DNA from: Piper betle
Lineage: Eukaryota; Streptophyta; Magnoliopsida; Piperales; Piperaceae
Direction: 5' to 3'
DNA length: 64,000 nt
Assembly: GCA_033002965.1 (NCBI GenBank)
Contig: JAURVB010013188.1
Span: forward strand, 1 to 64,000
Positions 50,380 through 62,812 of the stretch are shown here, in pieces. The notes beneath the pieces are model-generated. The model made no database searches. It was not told the DNA's origin and saw nothing but the letters and a program-made list of their open reading frames with translations. Made by a program: the position numbers and the translations under genes. The number at the start of each line of letters is the position of its first letter. The stretch's first letter is position 1.

Positions 50380-51980
50380 GAAACAAGAAACGGTGCTTGC
50401 TCACAGGAAAGTTACTAAATTTGTTGGTTTGCGACACTAGATTTCACTAAAAAGATTTTTACTTGTGGCCCCTAGCCGATGATTGATCGAAACCACTTAT
50501 CTATGTTATTATAAGACTAAAATGGGTAATCAATGCATTAAGATGTCAAATGTGCAATTGAAAAAAGGAAAGTAAAAGCAAAGGTTCTTAATACGAAATA
50601 TTGAAAAAAAACAAAAAGGGGGTTTTAATAGGAAAGGACAGAGGTAGGAAAAAACCGAAGACGAAAATAGGAAACACTTTTTTGATTTAATAAATATGAC
50701 GTAGAATTTTATAATGTGGTTATTTTATATATGTGTAAATTAAAGTATATGCTATATTTTCAATTCTGTTAATTTATTTATTTAATATGATATAGTTTGT
50801 CATAATGTGCAACTACTCTTTTTTTATCGATTTTTTCATATGTACAAGTTCTTGAATATATTGATTTACACAAGTCATGTAAAAGAGAAAAGATTTAATT
50901 AAAATATTATATTACCATCTAAGTTTGAGAATCGGCACTAAAAATACTTAATATCACCCACTTATAAAAAATTGTCCCACTTTTATGAACGGGTGATTTT
51001 AATTAATCTGCTGATTTTTGTTACAATAAGAATTACTGATTTTTCTGGGTTGCATATTTCTGTGTAGGTGTGTTAAGGCGCGCTGTTAAATGGCTAAATA
51101 TCTTCGGATGCTAAGGGGTGGGTGCACCTTATATGTTGGACAAATTTACAGCCACAAAGCTTGGAACTATAACTGCAGACAGGGAAGTTAACGCTTCCCC
51201 CGACAACGTACACTCCCCACTTTCACTTTCTCTTAATTATTTCCTCACCTTCACCAGCTGCTTCGTCGTTGATTTAATTTGCAGAAAGGAAAGGTTTCTG
51301 GGAGAGTTTGTGAGTTTGTAACTGTTAGGGTGATTCTCGGTTATGCTTTACGTACGTCATTGGCTTCGCTCGCATGAGACCAAGCGACTTTTTAGGTTCC
51401 AACTCCCAACTGCAAAATTGCTTTTCAATGTGCCACGACATGACAGTTAGTCGTCAAATATTGGAGCAAAACGTTTTTTCTGCTTGAAAAAAAAAACTTG
51501 GTGCCTTGGATCTTTAATGGATCCAGGGGATCAGTTTGGTTGGCATAAAAAATTATAAATAATATAAAAATTTTCAATAGTCGACCTTACTCAAAAGCAG
51601 TATACACAACGTATTTCTAAGATTACCTAATTTCTTTATTTTTTCCCTAATTAGGACTGTAAATAATTAAGAATACGCAACGAACAATTTGCCCTCTTGT
51701 GAACAGGTATAAAATGTCGAATCGTCAAGGCCAAATTACCACTTACAAACCGGTCATATACTGCCCTCCATTTGTTGCTGTTACATACATATCGGAGTTG
51801 AGGCACAGCAGTGCCTAATTTTATTATGAGAAGAGAATGAGATTTTTCTCAGCAAGCCGACGAATAATCTTATATAGAAAGATATTCTCATCACATCGCC
51901 CATCAAAATTTTGTCCTCTCCATGGAAATGCTAATTTACAAAGGCATAAGATTACAAGAAGCGCTCCACTTGTAGTGAAT
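50380..51980. other. Intergenic region, no gene seen
   Basis: AT-rich. It contains the AATP gene's downstream flank near its right end and a few scattered low-complexity tracts. The open frames at 51118-51321 and 51837-52040 (+) lack any recognisable motif; the latter overlaps the end of the minus-strand gene. Confidence 0.35.
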
Positions 51981-51982
51981 CA

Positions 51983-54900
51983 TTATTCCTTCTTCAACAT
52001 ACCATTTCCATCCGATGAGACCAGACTATTTTCATTCTGATTCACATCCTCAACAGAGATATCCACAGCTTGATCGGGATCATCATAAGTGTCTATTTTC
52101 TTTGTTACAGCGATTCTCTTGACAGTGAGGACTTCATTGGTGCTTGACGAAACATCCTCAATCACAGCTACATACTTACCCTCAATAAATCCCATTGAAT
52201 TCAATGTGCTCACAAAACGGTACGCGACCCCCTGCCTAGGTTTAGTAGGGACACTCTTTTTATTGCAGAAACCTTACCTTCAATCAACTTATCTTTGAGG
52301 TCTTTCTTTGCAAGGGGTGTAAACTGTCGATCTAGTGATCTAGCTGCTGCTAACCAAGCAAGAACTATAACTAACAATATTCCACCAAGGTAGGGTGTTG
52401 AGTTTGCAAGAGAACCACATGTAATGATGAGGAACTGTTGAATCAATGCACCGCCAGATTTCCCAAGAGGATTGCAGACCACATCAATGGCAGCTTTTCC
52501 TTTAACCTAAAAATCAAGAATAAGAAATTAATTAAGACACACTGAGCTGGCTTAGGCAAATTTATGTAATTATTTCTGGGTATGGTGAACTGGCGTTTCA
52601 TCCACCATTGGCAGCAGATGTTGCAATTAAAAGAGGCTCAGAAAGAAATATACGAACTTTATAGTCATGACCCAAATCATACCGCTCAAACAAATTTGAT
52701 GTTCTATGAGTTTGGATGAAGCCTGAGGGCAGAACACTTGCTAGCCAACAACTAGTTATTTTCAGGTGTATATGATCTACAGTAAAAACAAACAAGTAAC
52801 AATCATCGACTCAACCACTCATCGTCTTAATTATCATAGAACCTCTACTCAACGACTCATCATCTTAATTATCAATAGAACCTCTTCTCAACGACTCATC
52901 ATCGTAATTATCATAGAACCTCATACAATTGGATTTGGCACATGCTGAGACACTAACAAGAAAAGAAACAACTGGTGAAGGCAGTGGCTAACATAACCTT
53001 GCCAGCCTAAAATGCATTGCCATTCACACTCTGACAAGCTTTCTCTAAAACATGGTTTTGAGAGATTAATTCTCCGCAAATAGGAGCCAGTTAACCACAA
53101 AACAGCATTGATAAACCAAAAAGCATCCTGGCAAACAAGAAAAACGGCAAAGAAAAAACTAGACCAGTGTAAAGTATAAGAAATGGAAAACATGCCACTA
53201 AAGAACTGACAAAACTCCTGCAAGACAAAAAATTCTACAACGGCAAGGAAGGAATTTTTCTAAACCATAGAAGCTGATTCTTCATTTTGAAGGAAAGGTT
53301 GGCAAGTCAACAATCAAAATTATAATATTCAACAGACTTTGAGATGCAAGTTTCCACCTATGCAAAAAGGCCAGGTGAAACCTGGGTAATTGGGATGGTC
53401 CAAACAAATGATAAAAGTTGGAACAAGGAGGTTTATGAAAGTTCGCGGATTATTGCATACAAGTTGCCATAAACAACACGATAAAATTTCTATTCAAACT
53501 AAACGAACTAAATTAAAGAGCCTTATTTAATCAACTAACTCCACCAATACTTGAGCATTGCCCGTCCTAAGCACGGACAAAAGAATGGGGTTGGCATCAG
53601 GAATGGCATTCGGCCATCCAAAATAGAATGCTAGTCCCCATTGCCCTTGGGTATTAGGTGAGAAGAAGAATTTAAGCCACATAGCTTTCAATTTTGAATA
53701 GCCTATTTAAATAAGGGTAATAATCAGCTCTAAGGTCTTACAGCCAAATTGGCAGTAAGACCCAATCAGCTATATAAGGAAATTACCACTCAATACATAT
53801 CTGTAATGACAATTTTGAAATTTTAATAATAGCTAGGCCCAATCACGTATCCATGTTTAGTTGTTGATTGGGTCTTACAGCCAAAGACCTTATAGCTTAT
53901 TAGTATCCTTCAAATAAAGGTAAAGCTATTATTTGAATTGTCTTTATTTCTATAATTTGTAACGTTCAAAATTTTTCAATTTAAATCAGACATCGATGCT
54001 TGAGCAATGGAAGATAATAACAAAATGGATGCTAAACTGAGAACCATGGCCTAACTTACAATAAAGCTGATAACCAATCAGTCAATGGCATGAGAGGTAC
54101 CTTGGTGTCTTCGTCCAGAGGGATATAAGCCATCTCTTTGCAAGGGTCAAACAAGCTGTATTTGGCACTCTTGCTGAATATATTCTGAATGGCCCCAACA
54201 TAAACTGCAGCAAGCAGTGGCGTTAAACCAAAAGTTCCTATCACCGGGGCCAATGGATCACTGAATAACACCAGAGAGAAAAAAGCAACTCCAGTAACAA
54301 GTAAAACTGTGGGTGTGATTGCGGCAGCAACTCCCCATCCATATTTGCGGAAAATAACCCTACTTAACAGCATCATAGAGAAGGTTACAACACCAGTCCA
54401 TGTTGAAAAATCTCCCATGAAAGAAGAATACTCGTTTGGGCTTGGAAACTGTCAAGAAAGGTATCAACTCAGTAGCTTTATGAAACAGAAAAAGAAAAAG
54501 AAACATTATTGCATGAAAGTAACTTCGGAGAATGTTTAGACAAAATCTTAGTCCTCTTTTGGGTGTAATAGGAGATGAAGGAATGGCAATAAAGGGCCCT
54601 ACGAGATATTGTGAAGTAGAAAATATTAACAGAGGAAATAAAGGCTAATGAAAAAATTTTAATGACCACCAATGCATAACTCCAAAATAAAGCAATGACA
54701 TTAATGGATAAGAAATACTCTACTATAGTTTATGTCCTCCTTCACTGAACTTCTTTCGACTGGCTTCCACATGTAGGAAGCCCATTCAAATTTGTCATGC
54801 CACACTCTGAGGCTGGCCTCCATAGATAGGAAGGTCAGCTCAAATTTATCACACCTTGCGCAGATATAAGATTTTCAACATTCAGCCACTTATAGGGTAC

Positions 54901-56904
54901 TAAGAGATAAACATCCTTGACAATAATCATGAATATTGCTAAGGCAGGTGAAGAATTATCGTAATTCATTTGACCTTACACCAGTTGGGCTCGGATTGGC
55001 AGGAAGCTATGAACTTATCAAATTTCTTTTCAACTCATTCAAGTGTTCGAAGACTGATCAGTTTTAACTCCATTTGATACTAATCACCGCTGATATATTA
55101 CTACTATCACAAGTTCAATGTAGATACCTGGGCTTTTAGCTTAGACTTCCAAGTAACTTCAACAAGGTTAATACTAATACCATAAGCGACAACAAGGGTT
55201 GCTAAATCTCGAATGTATCTCGAAGATATCAAAAACTTCAAGCTTTCCATCAATGACATTTTTGCCTTCTCCTGAGATGTAATTAAGAATTAGGTTAACA
55301 ACTGCAACAACAAGAATTATAAAGGCAACATAAAACCAGTTAAATAGGGAGCATTTATAGGCACACCTTCTTCTTCTTCCGGCCTTCTGGCTTAGGAACA
55401 GTTGGGTCAGTCAAGACAAATTTATTGACACCCCAGTAAATGGCACATATAAGAAGACCCAGGACTACCACAATGCTCATCATTCCCTTCAGAGATAAAG
55501 CCCAACCATCCACATCGGGTCCCAGGTTCTGGCGCAAATTAGAAAAGAACTTCACTGTCCGGCCTGAGAAAACAAGAGCTACATTTGCGCCGAGGCCAAA
55601 TAATGGGTAGAACTGTGAGGCCTCATCGACAGTTGTGATCTGAAAGAACACTGCCAAAATCAGTAGCAATTGACTGATAAGAAATCTCAAACGTCTATTA
55701 AAGTCTTCAAAAGAACATATATTACACATCGTTTATAATGAAAGATGGATCAATCATATGGTATGCAATCATGGGTCCAGTCAACTTGTAAGATCAAATC
55801 AAACAACTTATGATGCACACAGCTCAGTTCCTTAAGTTCAAGCAACATTTCATGTGCATCATAAAAAATACAACATTTACTGGGAACGGCAAATGGAAAA
55901 ACATGGACAATCTAATGTCAATCATAATAGATCAATTTCCGCACAACTTTTTTATCATCAAGTGCTTGTCCAAGAAAATCCATGACCATTCAGACAGCAA
56001 CAGACAAATAAAACAAACAACTAGACCGCAAATCATGCCCAAAAACAAAACTCTATCCTAATTTTCTTGTCATATTACTTCCCCTCCAATATATATCATT
56101 ACACATCAAGATAAGACAAGAAATTGAGCTGCAAAAATCGATCAATCAAAGAGTTCATCAAATTCAAACAGCTGCTCGCCTGATTAGCAAAACCCCAGAA
56201 AAGCAAAGAGACGACGACGCTCCCCCACAGCTCGGACATGACATAGAACAAACAGAAGCTCCAAATCCTGAAAATCGCAATCGGCCCGAAAAAGCTGGAA
56301 CCGAGGATCTGGACCAGCCGATCAGCGATTCCCACGGGGTGAATGAGATGACTGTTGGGGTAGAGCAGGAACGCGAAGGCGCCGAAGAAGGCGATGAAGG
56401 GGAACATACAAGTGTAGAAGAGCTGCTCCCTGGACAGGACGTTGGAGAGCTTGGTGTACAGGAGCATGAAGCCGATGGCCATGGGGAGGTTCACCCATGT
56501 CTTCAAGAAGGGGATGATCTCGGCGCTGCTGCCCCTGGCCGTGATCACCAGCACGTCCTTGGTGTCGCGGAGGATGGTGTAGTTGAACAAGATGCAGAAG
56601 AACATCAGCCCTAGGGGCACCACCTTCTTCAGGGTGGTCACCTCCACTCCCAGCACTTTCGCCGCCGGCGATGCTCCGGGCGGCGGCGGCGGGGTTGCGC
56701 CGTCCGATGGTTCCGCTGCGGCGACGGCAGCTGCGGCGAGGACGGTTGGGCGTATGCGGCGGGTGAGGAGCGGAGGCGGGGAGGGGGAGAATTTGGGGGA
56801 GCAGAGGGGGAGAAGTGGGAGAGGTGGTGGATTCCGGGGCGTCGAGGGAGGGAGGAGGGGCGGTGGAAGAGGCGCGGTGGAGGGGAAAGTAGTAGGGCTT
56901 GCAT
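51983..56904 (-). CDS. NTT (AATP1-like): Plastidic ATP/ADP translocase (nucleotide transporter, NTT/AATP), with two apparent frameshifts
   Basis: Inner-envelope carrier that exchanges cytosolic ATP for stromal ADP. Inferred exons: 56904-56180, 55639-55367, 55271-55128, 54449-54101, 52506-52273 and probably 52156-51983, about 630 residues, close to the family length. Exon 1 has a Pro/Ser/Arg-rich transit peptide, then LGVEVTTLKKVVPLGLMFF. The four charged residues important in Arabidopsis NTT1 are visible: Lys in FLKTWVN, Glu in MSELWGS, Glu in NLVEVTWK and Lys in NPLGKSGG. Further family blocks are LFDPCKEMAYIPLDEDTK and YGISIN. Intron 1 (55640-56179) has a GC donor. Two oddities: the ATG at 56904 is out of frame with the transporter by one base, and exon 4 has one extra base in a T run (54420-54423). 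Exons 2, 3 and 5 are intact. This may be assembly error or recent decay. Continuous reading of exon 5 would instead stop at 52210. Confidence 0.88.
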
Positions 56905-56929
56905 GGCGGCGGCGGCGGCGGCGGCGGCG
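56905..56929 (-). repeat. GCC trinucleotide repeat at the translocase start codon
   Basis: About eight GCC triplets (minus strand) lie immediately 5' of the ATG at 56904, inside the GC-rich 5' end of the gene. In another frame they read as poly-Arg. Confidence 0.85.
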
Positions 56930-57128
56930 TAGCGGCGGAGCGTGCGGGGGCGGCGATAATTTCGCCGGGTAAAGCGGAGGGACGAGATAATTCTGCTGCA
57001 GCGGAGCGAGTGTGTTTCACGACAGTAACTTACAATTTAATTTATTAGTATAATTTACATTTTCATAATTGCTTCACCAGCTCCTTTATACGATTATATT
57101 AAATATTTAAGGGCTTTTTACCAATAAG

Positions 57129-57789
57129 TAGGGTTGTTAATTGAGCGTATTTAACGGCTTTTTACCGATAAATAGGGTTGCTAATTGAGCGAGCCAGCTC
57201 GCGAACATTTAGCATTCGGCTCGGCTCGACTCGACTCGAAACTCAACATTTAAATGTTCGACTCGAACTCGACTCGAACTCAAATCTTACGAGCTGAGCT
57301 TGAGCAAGGTCGTGTTCGACTCGACTCGACTCGGTTCTAACTCGAACTCGACTCATAGTTCGACTCGAACTCGACTCATAGTTCGACTCGACTCACATAC
57401 GACTCGAACTCGACCTAACTAACTCGACTCGATAGTAATATAATTATAGTCTTTATATTATATTATATATATATATGTGAAATATAGTTGATGACTTCAA
57501 GGTTGTGGGTTCAAACCACATTGGCATTTTTTTAAGTGAGGTACTTTTGACTTTTAATCGAGCTGGTTTCGAGCTATCGAGTCGAACTCGAGCATGCATG
57601 TCCAAAACTCGTTCGATCTCGAGTCGAGTTCGAACGAGTTTCGAACTATTCGAGCCGAGTTCGAACGAGTTTCGAACTATTCGAGCCGAGTTCGAACACA
57701 TGTTGAGCGAGTTCAAACGAGTTTCGAACTATTCGAGCCGAGTTCGAACACATGTTGAGCTTGGCTCGCTCGCTCAATTAGCACCCCTA
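57129..57789. mobile_element. hAT-like non-autonomous element (661 bp) with 8-bp target duplication
   Basis: It is flanked by CCAATAAG at 57121-57128 and 57790-57797. The ends are inverted: TAGGGTTGYTAATTGAGCGA on the left versus the complement of TAGGGGTGCTAATTGAGCGA on the right. The interior is dominated by CGACTCGAACTCGACTCG repeats on the left and GAGCCGAGTTCGAAC / GTTTCGAACTATTC repeats on the right. It would fold on itself. An 8-bp duplication and TAGGG-type ends fit hAT-related MITEs. The left end has a 44-bp duplication including part of the target site. It has no coding capacity; the open frames at 57453-57837 are repeat-derived. Confidence 0.82.
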
Positions 57790-57799
57790 CCAATAAGGG

Positions 57800-59170
57800 A
57801 AGGTTTTATTGATATTATCATATATTGGGAAAATTAAAATAAATTACCAAAACAGGGAAATTAATTAAAATACCAAAACTATGAAGATAAAAAAATTTTA
57901 AAACAAAAAAATTTTTTTCCTTAAGGGTGACTGTCACTCCTTGGTAGGGGTTTGCCACTTCAATGTGGAGCATGATCTGGGCACCCTAACTATAGGATGG
58001 TGTGAGACCCAAGGTCGGGGTAGGAGTATATTTAATTGTTATTTTAATTTTAATTTGCGTAGTTGAACCGGAATAATCAACTTCGTCAATGCTTTTACAT
58101 TTTCAGTCTCAAGCCTAGATAAAGTAGGAGTGTTGGTGTCAAGAAAGGCATCCATCTATTTAAAATTTTGTCATTTATAATTAAACACATCCTATTTTTA
58201 GGATCCATGTCCTAACACCCTTTGGGTATCAAGTGGACGACGAAGAAGAAGTTGAACCAGAATAATATTTAGTGGGTTGTCGTTGAAGGTTTTAGTTCAA
58301 GTTTTGGGTGTTCGTTCAATTAAATTTATGTTAAAATAAATTTTTTTAGAGAAAACAATCAACTTTATCCATTAAGTGTGGGGTAAAAGGGCCAATTAAA
58401 TTATCCGTCTAGGGGAAGGCGACCCTCTCTGCCTTTCTCATGTCATGTCACCCTCTCTATCTTCCTCTCTTCCAATCTTCCTCTCTTCAGCTCTTCCTCG
58501 TTTTGTGTGGCAGCATTTCTCTTCTCCTCTTTCTTTAGGGTTTAGACATTTCTTTGTCTTTCATCATTCTTTCACGTTTTATTCATCAAACATATAGATT
58601 TGTGATGATTATGATATCATACACGCATGATTTATATATTGTGGTGGATGTAATTTAATTTGTGGGAAATTATGGAATAAGGTTTTTTATGATTTATGAT
58701 GAAATTTGATGGAGAATGATTGTTTGACAACAAAATTGAAAGATTTGAGTTATTAAGCATGAATTGTGATTGAATTTATGAAAAAAACCATGTTATATAG
58801 GCATAGATTTAATTTAAGAAATTTACATGATATGGAAAATGTGAGATGTAATTAGTAAAAAATGATTTTAAGAATAATGAAAGGATGATTTGATAGAAGT
58901 AGATCAATTTATGATGCATGATTTATAGATCTCATGTAGTAAATTCTCTAAATCGTATACTTTAATGTTAGATTTGTTGTTAATGACTAAATTGATGAAA
59001 ATCTATTATGTGTACGTGTAGAACCACTATATGAACTTGTTGGGTGGGGGGGGAATCAATCTTGATTGATAAAAGTGTGAAAAAATTGAATTTTATGTAA
59101 ATTTGAAAATCTGAATAATGGCAGAGTGCCTCAACACTGAGAATCAAAATGCCCTATTGTTCGGCTTAAG
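57800..59170. other. Gene-free stretch
   Basis: AT-rich with a pyrimidine-rich patch (58430-58570, CTTCCTCTCTTCC repeats). No coding region or classifiable repeat was recognised. Confidence 0.3.
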
Positions 59171-59178
59171 TGGAATTG

Positions 59179-60968
59179 TGTAAAACCCCAAAATAACTAC
59201 GTTATTTTATTTAGAGTTTTGTAAATCTTGGAACGAATCTTAAATATTATTTAATTAAATTAATTCTTAGAAATCAATATTATAAATTATTAATTTTTAC
59301 CTTTAGCATATCGGTACACTAGTATGTATGAATTGTTTCAAATAAAGTTTGAGCTTTTGCCGAGTTAAGTAATTTAAAATAATCTTACAAGTGATATCAT
59401 TTAAATTTTAATACAAGCAATATTAAATAATTGGATACAACAATCTTACGAATCTTAGGATAATTAATTAGGGTTAGTGGAAAGTTAATAAATTATTATT
59501 AATAAATATCCAAGTTATAATTAACGGAATAAGTAATCGTTATTCCTAATTGGAATTAAAATGTGATATTAATTAATAGTCTAAATAGTAATCTAGATTT
59601 CAAGGACGCGTAAGCTGAATTAGATTCCCTTAGATAAATAATTAACTTGTCAAGGAAAATACACTAATATTAGTAATTAAATACATGCTAGTAAGTTAAT
59701 AATTATTTTATCGTTGGCTAAGGGTGGATCTTGATTTGAATAATTAATTAATTTAAAAAGGGTAAGGCATTAATGTGCTATCATGCTAATAAAATATTTA
59801 TGCCACAGGTAAGACTTTAGTTAAGTGGATGGAAATACATATTGTGTTTTATGAAAAGATTAGTAAATATTTGGTTGTAGTTATTCAATGACGGGTTACA
59901 ACTTGAATTAATTATTATTAACTTTTGGGTGGTTTAAGCTTTAATATGATTATAAATTTATGGATTGATATATAAATTATTAATTAACTTTTATCAATTT
60001 ATTATTTTCCTTGGTGTGTGATATTATTTCATGTCACATTCATGACATTCATCTAGATCTTGCCAGGTTAGGATCTATTCTATTTTTTCCCCCTTAGACT
60101 AGAGTCCACTTTAGCTGCTTGCGCATTAGTTCAACTATGTTACGATTTCAGGTTCGTATAATTACTTGAAATATTATATATTCTTATTTGGCAGCCTTAG
60201 TTAGCCTGAGCCTACATTCGACTACCATGCGCTAAGCGCAACCAAGGTCAAAGAATTGGCTTAGTCTGACATGGGGCCACACCCTTAAAATTCTTAAAAG
60301 ATTAAATACTTGCCCCCATGTCAAAAGGGGTGACAGGGCAAAATGGCGTAAGACAACTCATTATACACTTGTGATATCGAAAGGGTGAGTTAATATCAAA
60401 TATTAGTAACTACAAGCCATGGGCTATATAGCGTGTGTGCGCATACATGGGATTGTAGCTGGATGGGGTGGCCAACACTCCCAGCATAATAAGAGCTTAG
60501 CATAAGCGCATAATCAATAAAAGACTTAATTAATGATGTTGTGGAATATATTAACTTATTTCTTGTAATTATATTGCTTAATATTTTTATCACTAATGCA
60601 GAATTGCCTCTGCAGGTATGGCATGAAGGATGGGTAGAGTCAAGACAGCTGGAGGACTCTCTTATTAAACTTTTTTTTCTTATATGTTGTTATACTTCTA
60701 GGTTGTTTGCATTGCAGTGAGATTTCGGCTCATTACATGGGTCTTAGATTATTTCGAGCATTGGTTATATTATATTTTATTTCATGTCTTGACTTAGAAT
60801 TTAAACTTTAACTAATTCTTTGAGTATGAATTTAATTTGTATGGTTAAAAGAATTTATGTCATGGATTTATTCATGATATTGATGAATTAATAAAAAATT
60901 AATATACGAGATATTTAGTTTTATATTGTAACACTTGGCCTGTGACTTAGAACGGGCTGGTCATTATA
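59179..60968 (+). mobile_element. Solo LTR (about 1.8 kb), same family as 7756-8987
   Basis: It begins TGTAAAACCCCAAAATAACT and ends CTTGGCCTGTGACTTAGAAC followed by GGGCTGGTCATTATA. It shares with 7756-8987 the start, the GGCTATATAGCGTGTGTGCG block, the AATGATGTTGTGGAATATAT block and the end. It is longer because of an extra segment at about 59400-60000. Flanks are AATTG (59174-59178) and, depending on the exact end, AAATT or AATTT, so a target duplication is only tentative. No coding region is attached. Confidence 0.65.
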
Positions 60969-61149
60969 AAATTTTGTACGCAATAAAGTAGCAAAACACC
61001 CTAGCATTCAATTACTATTATGTGTACACCATAGTGTCTGGCCGCTAGGTGACAGAGTGCCCGAGCGCTCAGGCAATTTTGGGCATTTGTTAATTAATGT
61101 ATTAATTAATAATATTTAATGCTTTAATTATGATTGTTTGATGTTGTAA

Positions 61150-62077
61150 ATGAGTTAATATATGATATATGCCCTCATTGAGTGCTTAAGCTCAAAGTTG
61201 AGGATATACTTGTTATATACAGTTTATTTGAGTATGCATGCATGACATCTCAGCGTTTTCATGTTAGATACGTGATCATGCAAGCATATCGATTTGTATT
61301 GTTTAGGTGTTGTTAGAAAGTTAGTCAAGGGGAAGATAATACCTAAGGTTTAAAGTGCATATAACTTCTATAATGTTAGATGAACACTAGTTGTCGTTGA
61401 TTAGTTGGGTAAAGGACATTGTCTCAACTTCAACGCTAGAGGAGACGCATTGGGATACCTAATTAAAACATATAGTCGTGATGTAAGGCTCATCACATTG
61501 TAGTGTAAGGCTCACTACAATGTATAAAAGGTCTCCAGGTCCAAGGGTTAAGAAGTAGCCTAGTAGTACTCTTAGACCGAAGTAGGCACTCCACTAGAAC
61601 ATAGGTTAGACGTAAACCCATATATTTATTATGCTCTTTAAATTGTTTATTTTGGTTATTTAGACTTAGTAGTTTTATCACTAACCTGGAATTGTCTCCA
61701 AAGGTTGAACTAGCTTGGGACAAGAGCCTTGGCAGGGACAAAGGGAGCTCTAGTGGATGGACTATTTGATCATCTATATTAGTGGACTTCTTTTTTTTAT
61801 TAGATTATGATTTGGGATATTATGTTGCATGGCGATGAAACATGATTAGGTCAATGGGACTTGACTAATTGTTATATGACATGTCATTAGTTGGATACTA
61901 TATATATCTGATATTACTATTAAATTTAGTTCTTGCTCTACAAAAAATTATTGCTTCAATGTGCATATTATACTTTTTATTGGTTACGAAATGTTAGAAA
62001 TTGCTCCTTTTCTATGGTTGGGTTTGTGTGTGAGGTATCCCCAATTCGTGGTTGTATTTTCCAAGTTGGGTTTTACA
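61150..62077 (+). mobile_element. 5' LTR of a decayed Gypsy element (start not resolved)
   Basis: It ends CCAAGTTGGGTTTTACA at 62077 and is followed three bases later by a primer site. The interior has TTTATCACTAACCTGGAATT and CAAGAGCCTTGGCAGGGAC, shared with the LTR fragment at 40480-40978. The left end lies somewhere after about 61000. Confidence 0.5.
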
Positions 62078-62079
62078 AT

Positions 62080-62091
62080 TGGTATTAGAGC
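62080..62091 (+). other. Primer-binding site (tRNA-iMet type)
   Basis: TGGTATTAGAGC differs at one base from the plant initiator-Met primer site TGGTATCAGAGC and lies just inside the LTR end at 62077. Confidence 0.75.
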
Positions 62092-62229
62092 TTTGTTTCC
62101 ATGAAATTGTGTAATATATGACCATTAGGTTGTTGAAAGTCCATCAGTCTACTATCCTCAAGGTTTAGAATTGTGTTGCTTTGTGATTGTTTTGTTTTGA
62201 GGTAATAACTTAAGGTGTTATAGATGATA

Positions 62230-62800
62230 CCAAATACCTAATCTCAAGATTATCAAAATCAGGCGATCCCTAAGCCAACTGATGTGAGTGTGTTCACAAA
62301 AATATTAATTACTATCCATAGTTTGGCTCAATCGAGTGCCGTCACTCAGAATGCAATGTTAGAGGCGATACAGAGGTTGTTAGTTGTGCCAATTGTTGGA
62401 GAGAGTGGAGTTTCCAATTTGGCTGGTGGGTTAGGCTTGATTCCACGTAGAGTTTGAGATGAGAACCAAGTGGTAAGGAATGATATACCTCCACTAATGA
62501 CTCTGGAAGATCTTCCACTGGCCAGGCAACAACCGAGACTCATGGATGTCTTTGACTAGGTTACTAAGGAAAAATTCATTAAAAATGGTGCCAAACAATT
62601 TGTGGGAGGAGTTGATTTGATCAAAGCTGAGAATTAGATTAATAACATGGAGAGCACATTCAAGGCAATGTAAATACCTATAGGCACATGACTAGGTTAG
62701 CCATTTGCACGTTTTAGGAGGAGGTGTATAATTGGTGGGATACCCTGGAAAAGTCTACTTTTAGATAAATGGAGATCAATTTCATCACATGAGTTGAGGT
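62230..62800 (+). pseudogene. Gypsy gag fragment, broken
   Basis: The plus-strand reading gives LEDLPLARQQPRLMDVFD, KFIKNGAKQFVGGVDLIKAE, INNMESTFKAM and EEVYNWWDTLEKSTF. The last is the WW(D/E)xL pattern of retrotransposon gag (compare VWWDSLQNSTF in the chromovirus at about 45170). Stops interrupt each block, and the sequence changes character after about 62810, so the rest of the element is missing. Confidence 0.6.
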
Positions 62801-62812
62801 TGTGATTATTGT

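Noticed and set aside
56339..56972. Plus-strand open frames of 91 and 129 residues
   Set aside because: Shadows of the GC-rich, minus-strand exon 1 of the translocase.
57201..57780. Possible SSR or satellite of CGACTCGAACTCG units
   Set aside because: The repeats belong to the interior of a bounded hAT-like element with an 8-bp duplication.
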